A DNA stretch of 64,000 bases from NCBI GenBank assembly GCA_964423835.1, contig CAYRGJ010000010.1, forward strand, positions 21,578-85,577, read 5' to 3'. Of this stretch, positions 60,260-64,000 are shown in pieces (the stretch's first letter is position 1; each line of letters begins with the position of its first letter). Source of the DNA: JAFGCL01 sp964423835 (lineage in GTDB: Bacteria; Chloroflexota; Dehalococcoidia; UBA2247; RBG-13-53-26). Both the position numbers and the translations under genes were made by a program. The notes under the pieces are model-generated. The model had not been told where the DNA came from, did no database searches, and saw only the letters and a program-made list of their open reading frames with translations.

Positions 60260-60290
60260 GCCGGCGGATCTGAGCTCAGAGTCCGCCGGC
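60260..60290 (-). terminator. Hairpin after array peptide 3
   Basis: GCCGGCGGA and TCCGCCGGC form outer arms; CTGAGCTCAG inside is itself a palindrome. It follows the stop of peptide 3 by about 94 bases. Confidence 0.5.
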
Positions 60291-60383
60291 ATCAGCTTCA
60301 CCCGACCTGACACGGGTGCCGGGAGGGACCATGGTCTGGCCATCCCGAACCGGCAGGCACCTCTGTCCGTAGACAGCGCCGCT

Positions 60384-60503
60384 CTATCCTATGGAGATCT
60401 GCGGCAGGCTAAGGTTTATTGACGGTATGCAGCACTGGGCTCCAATGGTAAGCGCTGCTATCACAGCCAGGGCCACCAGCGGGAGAAGTACCTTCTTGAA
60501 CAT
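60384..60503 (-). CDS. Array peptide 3 (39 aa)
   Basis: MFKKVLLPLVALAVIAALTI, then GAQCCIPSINLSLPQISIG. The closest relative is peptide 4 (same MFKKV.LPLV start and TIGA). Two adjacent cysteines begin the predicted mature tail. AGAAGGAGGG is upstream with correct spacing. Same family as its neighbours. Confidence 0.72.
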   Translation of the reverse strand: MFKKVLLPLVALAVIAALTIGAQCCIPSINLSLPQISIG

Positions 60504-60550
60504 GAACACCCTCCTTCTATTGTCGAGATTTCAGTCTGGCAGGGCATGGA

Positions 60551-60590
60551 ACGCAGGCGGCATGGGCGTTACTCCCAAGGGCCCCTGCGT
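60551..60590 (-). terminator. Hairpin after array peptide 4
   Basis: ACGCAGG and CCTGCGT are arms of 7 bases with an inner TGGG/CCCA stem, located between peptides 4 and 3. Weaker than the others. Confidence 0.35.
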
Positions 60591-60622
60591 CCGATGCTCA
60601 TCTGCATGGATGCCGAACAGCC

Positions 60623-60751
60623 CTATCCTGCCACTCCAAAGCAGATCGGCGGTGTGGCCATGTTCATTGCCGGTATGGTGCACATGGCCCCAATGGTCAA
60701 CGCGGCTACCACAGCCAGAACCACCAACGGAAGAATTACCTTCTTGAACAT
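60623..60751 (-). CDS. Array peptide 4 (42 aa)
   Basis: MFKKVILPLVVLAVVAALTI, then GAMCTIPAMNMATPPICFGV and AG. The tail has two cysteines and is rich in Pro, Met and Ile. AGAAGGAGGG is upstream. Upstream of the promoter region lies the perfect palindrome ACCTGTGCACAGGT (60793-60806). Confidence 0.72.
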   Translation of the reverse strand: MFKKVILPLVVLAVVAALTIGAMCTIPAMNMATPPICFGVAG

Positions 60752-60792
60752 GAAACCCTCCTTCTAAGATTTTTCTTGGCCCACTATCGACA

Positions 60793-60806
60793 ACCTGTGC
60801 ACAGGT
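60793..60806. promoter_or_regulatory. Perfect 14-base palindrome upstream of peptide 4
   Basis: ACCTGTGCACAGGT is fully self-complementary and begins about 42 bases before the ATG of peptide 4. A possible operator; no strong -35/-10 pair is visible here. Confidence 0.35.
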
Positions 60807-60868
60807 CAGGCCCGATCCCAACAGGTAGAACCCCCGAAGAATGAGCTGAGGCCCGCTCAATGGCCAGT

Positions 60869-60890
60869 CGACAGCCGGACTAGGCTGTCG
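60869..60890 (-). terminator. Hairpin overlapping the stop of peptide 5
   Basis: CGACAGCC and GGCTGTCG are perfect arms around GGACTA. The stop codon of peptide 5 lies in the loop. Confidence 0.45.
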
Positions 60891-60987
60891 GGAACCACGA
60901 GCAGGTGACATCGCTGGCGATGGTCAGCGCGGCTATAATGACCACCAAGAGTAGCGGCAATACTGCCTCTAGCACCTTCCAGCGCAT
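60880..60987 (-). CDS. Array peptide 5 (35 aa)
   Basis: MRWKVLEAVLPLLLVVIIAA, then LTIASDVTCSWFPTA. It keeps LP.....IIAALTI but has a distinct N-terminus and the shortest tail, with one Cys. A long G-run (AAGGGGGGG) precedes the ATG. A promoter lies at 61018-61047. Confidence 0.68.
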   Translation of the reverse strand: MRWKVLEAVLPLLLVVIIAALTIASDVTCSWFPTA

Positions 60988-61017
60988 GAACCCCCCCCTT
61001 CAGTTTGTCTGTCAGAC

Positions 61018-61047
61018 ATGATACTCGATGGAGTAAGGCGTAGTCAA
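61018..61047 (-). promoter_or_regulatory. Promoter of array peptide 5
   Basis: TTGACT (61047-61042), 18 bases, TATCAT (61023-61018) on the minus strand; the same two boxes as the promoter of peptide 1. It may also serve peptides 4, 3 and 2. Confidence 0.55.
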
Positions 61048-61114
61048 TAGCTCGGGAGCAGTCCCTGATTACATATTCGTGACGCTATTGGCGGTACTCC
61101 ACGGGCGGCGGGTA

Positions 61115-61157
61115 CCGTGTCCCTACTAAACCAGGCCAGGCTGGTCTGGTGACACGG
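61115..61157 (-). terminator. Long hairpin after array peptide 6
   Basis: Outer arms CCGTGTC (61115-61121) and GACACGG (61151-61157) enclose an inner ACCAG/CTGGT-type stem. It lies between peptides 6 and 5. Confidence 0.45.
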
Positions 61158-61190
61158 GCCGGGAAAGAGATGCTGCGCTTCTCTGCCGGC

Positions 61191-61316
61191 TCAGAACCTG
61201 ATGGTGATTGACTGAAGGGCGCACCCGCTGGTCTGGGTCTCGCAGGCTATGGTCAATGCGGCTACCACGGCCAGTAGGGCCACGGGCAGAGCTATCCTGA
61301 CCAGTCTACGGAACAT
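61191..61316 (-). CDS. Array peptide 6 (41 aa)
   Basis: MFRRLVRIALPVALLAVVAA, then LTIACETQTSGCALQSITIRF. It has the common core LPxxxLxVVAALTI and two cysteines, one directly after the core (TIAC), so a lipoprotein-like cleavage is conceivable. GGGGGTGTG precedes ATG at 61316; an in-frame ATG at 61379 lies inside the promoter. The most upstream gene of the array, with the best promoter. Confidence 0.72.
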   Translation of the reverse strand: MFRRLVRIALPVALLAVVAALTIACETQTSGCALQSITIRF

Positions 61317-61349
61317 ACTCACACCCCCCTCAGGATAATCTGAAGCGAT

Positions 61350-61379
61350 ATCATAACCATTGGCCCGAGCGATTGTCAA
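61350..61379 (-). promoter_or_regulatory. Strong promoter of array peptide 6
   Basis: TTGACA (61379-61374), 18 bases, TATGAT (61355-61350) on the minus strand, close to consensus. Confidence 0.62.
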
Positions 61380-61385
61380 GGCATC

Positions 61386-62237
61386 CTATTTGTAATCGTA
61401 GAATCCCTTGCCCGTCTTCCGTCCCAGCTGGCCGGCCGTGACCATCTTCTTCAGAATCACCGGGGGCGCGAACTGGGGGTCCTTCAGCTCCTCGTACATG
61501 GACACCATGATGTAGTAGATGGTGTCCAGGCCGATAAAGTCGGACAGCTCCAGCGGGCCCATGGGGTGGTTGAATCCCAGCCTCATGGCCTTGTCGATGT
61601 CGTCCCTGGACGCCAGCCCCTGCTCGAAGCAGCGGTACACGTAGGCCAGGTAGGCCACGCCCAGGCGGTTGGCCAGGAACCCCGGGGTGTCCTGGCAGAG
61701 AACGGGCTGCTTGCCCAGGGACTTGCAGAAGGCCTGGCCGGTCTCTATGGTCTGGTCCGATGTGACCAGCGTCTTGACTATCTCCACCAGCTGCATGAGC
61801 TGGACCGGGCTGAAGAAGTGCAGCCCCATCACCTGCGCCGGCCTCTTGGTGACGACGGCCAGGTCGAGGATGGAGAGGCAGGAGGTGTTGGAGGCCAGGA
61901 TGGCCCCGGGCGGGCAGATCCGGTCCAGGCCGGCGAAGACCTTCTTCTTCTCGGCCATGTTCTCGATGGCGGCCTCGATCACCAGGTCTCGGTCGTGGAA
62001 GTCCTCCATGTTGAGGGTGCCCTTCATCCGTCCGGCGATGGCATCCTTCTCCTGCTCCGTTATGCGCCCTTTTCTGACGCCGCGCTCGAGAGAGGTCGTG
62101 ATGCCCCCGATCCCCTTGTCCAGGAACTCCTGTTTCACCTCCAGCGTCAGCACGTCATAGCCTGACCTGGCGCAGACCTCCGTGATCCCCGCGCCCATTA
62201 GCCCGCAGCCAACCACGCCGATCTTCTTGATCTCCAT
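61386..62237 (-). CDS. 3-hydroxybutyryl-CoA / 3-hydroxyacyl-CoA dehydrogenase
   Basis: 283 aa, single-domain form. NAD-binding start KIGVVGCGLMGAGITEVCARSGYDVLTLE; catalytic region ASNTSCLSILDLA, GLHFFSPVQLMQLVEIVKT; DTPGFLANRLGVAYLAY; and GFNHPMGPLELSDFIGLD. It oxidises 3-hydroxyacyl-CoA to 3-oxoacyl-CoA with NAD, with the thiolase and hydratases of this region. GGAGGGG precedes the ATG at 62237. It follows the enoyl-CoA hydratase on the same strand. Confidence 0.95.
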   Translation of the reverse strand: MEIKKIGVVGCGLMGAGITEVCARSGYDVLTLEVKQEFLDKGIGGITTSLERGVRKGRITEQEKDAIAGRMKGTLNMEDFHDRDLVIEAAIENMAEKKKVFAGLDRICPPGAILASNTSCLSILDLAVVTKRPAQVMGLHFFSPVQLMQLVEIVKTLVTSDQTIETGQAFCKSLGKQPVLCQDTPGFLANRLGVAYLAYVYRCFEQGLASRDDIDKAMRLGFNHPMGPLELSDFIGLDTIYYIMVSMYEELKDPQFAPPVILKKMVTAGQLGRKTGKGFYDYK

Positions 62238-62317
62238 TTTCCCCTCCTGCTTGAATATGAGGCACCGGGGCCCACAGCGGGCCCGGTGCCCACGGCGCCG
62301 CGGCCGGCGAAGCTAAC

Positions 62318-63088
62318 CTACTTGCCCTGGATGTTGGCTTTCCTCTTCTCCAGGAAGGCGGCCCTGGCCTCGGCGTGGTCCTCGGTGGCGGTGCAGACAT
62401 CCATCAGCCGCCCCTCGTACCGCAGGCCCTCTTCCAGGGTCATGTCGATGCCCTTGGCCATGGCCTCCTTCGCGGCCCTCACGGCTATCGGAGGTATTTC
62501 GCAGAGCCGCTGCGCCCACTGCTCGGCGGCCGGCATGAGCTGGTCGGGCGGGACTACCTTGTTCACCAGCCCGATGCGCAGGGCCTCCTGGGCGTTGATG
62601 CGGTCGGCCATGAGCACCATCTCGGTGGCCTTGGCGGTGCCGATCAATCGCGGCAGCCTCTGGGTCCCGCCCCACCCGGGGATGATCCCCAGGGTAACCT
62701 CCGGGAAGCTGAAGATGGCCTTCTCCACTGCGATCCTCAGGTCGCAGCCCAGGGCCACCTCCAACCCGCCTCCCATGGCATGCCCGTTGATGGCGGCGAT
62801 GGTAGGCTTCCACAGCTCCAACCCGCGGAACAGGGTGGGCGCCATCCGCCACCACTCGTTGCGGATCTGGTGCAGGACGGGGAGCATCTGGCCGATGTCC
62901 GCCCCCACGCAGAAGGCGCGGTCGCCGCTGCCGGTGATGATGGCTACCCAGACATCCTTGTCGTCCCTGAACTTGACCAGGGCCTCGCTCATCTCCTGGA
63001 ACGTCTGGGGGTCGATGGCGTTGAGGGACTTGGGGTTGTCTATCGTCATGTAGGCGATCCTTCCCCGCTTCTCGTACAGGAATCCCAT
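62318..63088 (-). CDS. Enoyl-CoA hydratase
   Basis: 256 aa crotonase. IAYMTIDNPKSLNAIDPQTFQEMSEALVKF, then GSGDRAFCVGADIGQM (first oxyanion), AINGHAMGGGLEVALGCDLRIAVEKAIFSFPEVTLGIIPGWGGTQRLPRLIG with both catalytic Glu-region residues (PEVTLG). The C-terminus includes AEARAAFLEKRKANIQGK. Likely hydrates 2-enoyl-CoA, feeding the dehydrogenase directly downstream. AAGGAGG precedes the ATG. Confidence 0.94.
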   Translation of the reverse strand: MGFLYEKRGRIAYMTIDNPKSLNAIDPQTFQEMSEALVKFRDDKDVWVAIITGSGDRAFCVGADIGQMLPVLHQIRNEWWRMAPTLFRGLELWKPTIAAINGHAMGGGLEVALGCDLRIAVEKAIFSFPEVTLGIIPGWGGTQRLPRLIGTAKATEMVLMADRINAQEALRIGLVNKVVPPDQLMPAAEQWAQRLCEIPPIAVRAAKEAMAKGIDMTLEEGLRYEGRLMDVCTATEDHAEARAAFLEKRKANIQGK

Positions 63089-63219
63089 GTTGAGTCCTCC
63101 TTCTATATTTCTTCGTGAGATGGGACACCAGGGGAGATAAGGCCGCGAGCCCGCGCCGCACCGTAGCGGGCGGCATCAGTGGAACCCTCAATCAGGGTCG
63201 GCTTCGGGGTGGACAAGGT

Positions 63220-63993
63220 TCAAACCTTTGCCTTCGGATTATTGGCGGTGAAGCTGTGGCTCAGGGCGCGAAGGGTCACTTCCCCGTTGAGCTTAGCCTG
63301 CCTGGCGTAGGTCTTGACGATCTGCCACAGCCCCTGCCTGGTGAGCCGCTCCCCCAGCCGGTTGAGGAAGAGCGCTCTCTCGGCCTTGTCATGCACCATC
63401 TGCGGCCGGGATTCATCGAGATACTTCTTCAGGCCGGGCAGGTGCTTCATGGCCACAGTGGCGGTCCGCTGCCGGCCGTCCTTCATGGCGAGGAACACCG
63501 AGTCCCCGTTCAGGTGCACGTCGTCGACATCGAGCGACATCATGTCGCTGACGCGCATGCCGCTGGCGTACAGCAGCTCCAGCATGGCCTTGTCCCGCCT
63601 GGCCTCCGGCGTGGGGTACTTGTCGGGCTGCCGCAGCAGGTCCCGGATGGTGTCTTCGGAAAGGCGATGAGGGGAGTTCTTGGCCACTTTGGGCGATCCG
63701 ACGTCGTCAATGGGAGCGCTGGGTATGGCCCCGGATTTCTCCAGGAACTTGAACAGGGTCTTGGCCGAGGCCGTCTTGCGGGCCACGGTGGTGAGGGCGT
63801 AACCCCGGCTCTTGAGGTCGGTCACGTACCCCAGCACCAGGTCATGACTCACATCAGACCATCGCTGGGTGCCCTTCTCCTGGAAGAAGTCCGCCATCTG
63901 CAGGAGATCGTTCCTGTAGGCGGCGACGGTATTGCTCGAAAACCGCTTCTCCGTGGACAACTGCTGCAGGAAGGCCTCGATTTGTTGTCTCAT
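63220..63993 (-). pseudogene. Tyrosine recombinase (XerC/D-like) lacking catalytic C-terminus
   Basis: 257 aa. The N-terminal core-binding domain (FLQQLSTEKRFSSNTVAAYRNDLLQMADFF) and the start of the catalytic domain are present, including Arg in ASGMRVSDMMSL and a Lys in FLAMKDGRQ. The expected HxLRH box appears as RALSHSF, so His and Arg are lost. The frame ends at NNPKAKV, about 40 residues before the catalytic Tyr would occur. Normal members have about 295-310 residues. Probably a degenerate gene or a non-catalytic DNA-binding derivative. Confidence 0.68.
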
Positions 63994-64000
63994 TAATGGT

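Noticed and set aside
60531..60911. A 126-codon frame across the peptide array
   Set aside because: It is in a different frame from the conserved peptides and lacks a ribosome binding site; conservation among the six short frames is much stronger evidence.

Overview
The window is high-GC bacterial chromosome with short gaps, many start/stop overlaps of the ATGA/GTGA type, strong AGGAGG ribosome binding sites and sigma-70-like promoters. No tRNA, rRNA, CRISPR array or insertion sequence was seen. The gene set points to an anaerobic, uncultured Chloroflexota lineage of the Dehalococcoidia kind: many 4Fe-4S proteins, several CaiB-type CoA-transferases, Mrp/CooC/NifX-like metallocluster genes, DUF134, DUF2089 and DUF5320 genes. 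That placement is an inference from gene content and was not tested by a search.

Layout. 1-530: start of a HigB/RelE-type toxin leaving the left edge, and a hypothetical gene. 630-3832: a Fur/Zur-type regulator with a palindromic operator, then a ZnuA-C-B zinc importer. 3922-5796: a tandem pair of cysteine-rich 4Fe-4S proteins. 5793-11040: an ABC-2 exporter and a large FG-GAP surface protein. 11146-16223: gapA and, on the same strand, an operon of LOG-like protein, enolase, beta-lactamase-fold hydrolase, HgdB-like protein and a 31-residue bS22/AURKAIP1-like ribosomal peptide. 16333-18312: a small membrane protein, a DUF4389 protein and a DUF2089/membrane/SHOCT-like trio. 18533-19237: a peroxiredoxin whose peroxidatic residue is encoded by in-frame UGA, i.e. 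a selenoprotein. 19395-26842: a redox cluster (BaiE-like dehydratase, Fe-S reductase, GlcD-type flavoprotein, BaiCD/FadH-type flavoprotein, GMC-type oxidoreductase, divergent MarR). 26852-31011: mixed genes including a CoA-transferase.

31029-38539 is a large minus-strand metallocluster operon: DUF134-NifX fusion, two MinD-type ATPases with inserted ferredoxins, DUF59, FmdB, NifX, Mrp, NifU, CooC and a radical SAM protein. 41021-45264 is a second DUF134-led operon (DUF364, three DUF5320 proteins, CoA-binding protein, methyltransferase, peptide deformylase, ferredoxin). Both DUF134 genes have the motif CATATGCYCATAAT at their promoters, which suggests a shared regulon. Between them lie an AhpD-like gene and two CoA-transferase genes, one with a large in-frame internal deletion.

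45456-55917 holds GtrA, two of the three AmmeMemoRadiSam genes, rsfS, a propeller surface protein, an EthD-like protein and purF-purM-purH. 56099-63088 holds beta-oxidation-type genes (two enoyl-CoA hydratases, a thiolase, 3-hydroxyacyl-CoA dehydrogenase) around the most unusual locus: 59473-61316, six tandem minus-strand genes for 35-42 residue peptides. They share a hydrophobic leader-like core and have different short cysteine-containing tails, and several have their own promoter and hairpin. The window ends with a tyrosine recombinase-like gene that lacks its catalytic C-terminus.
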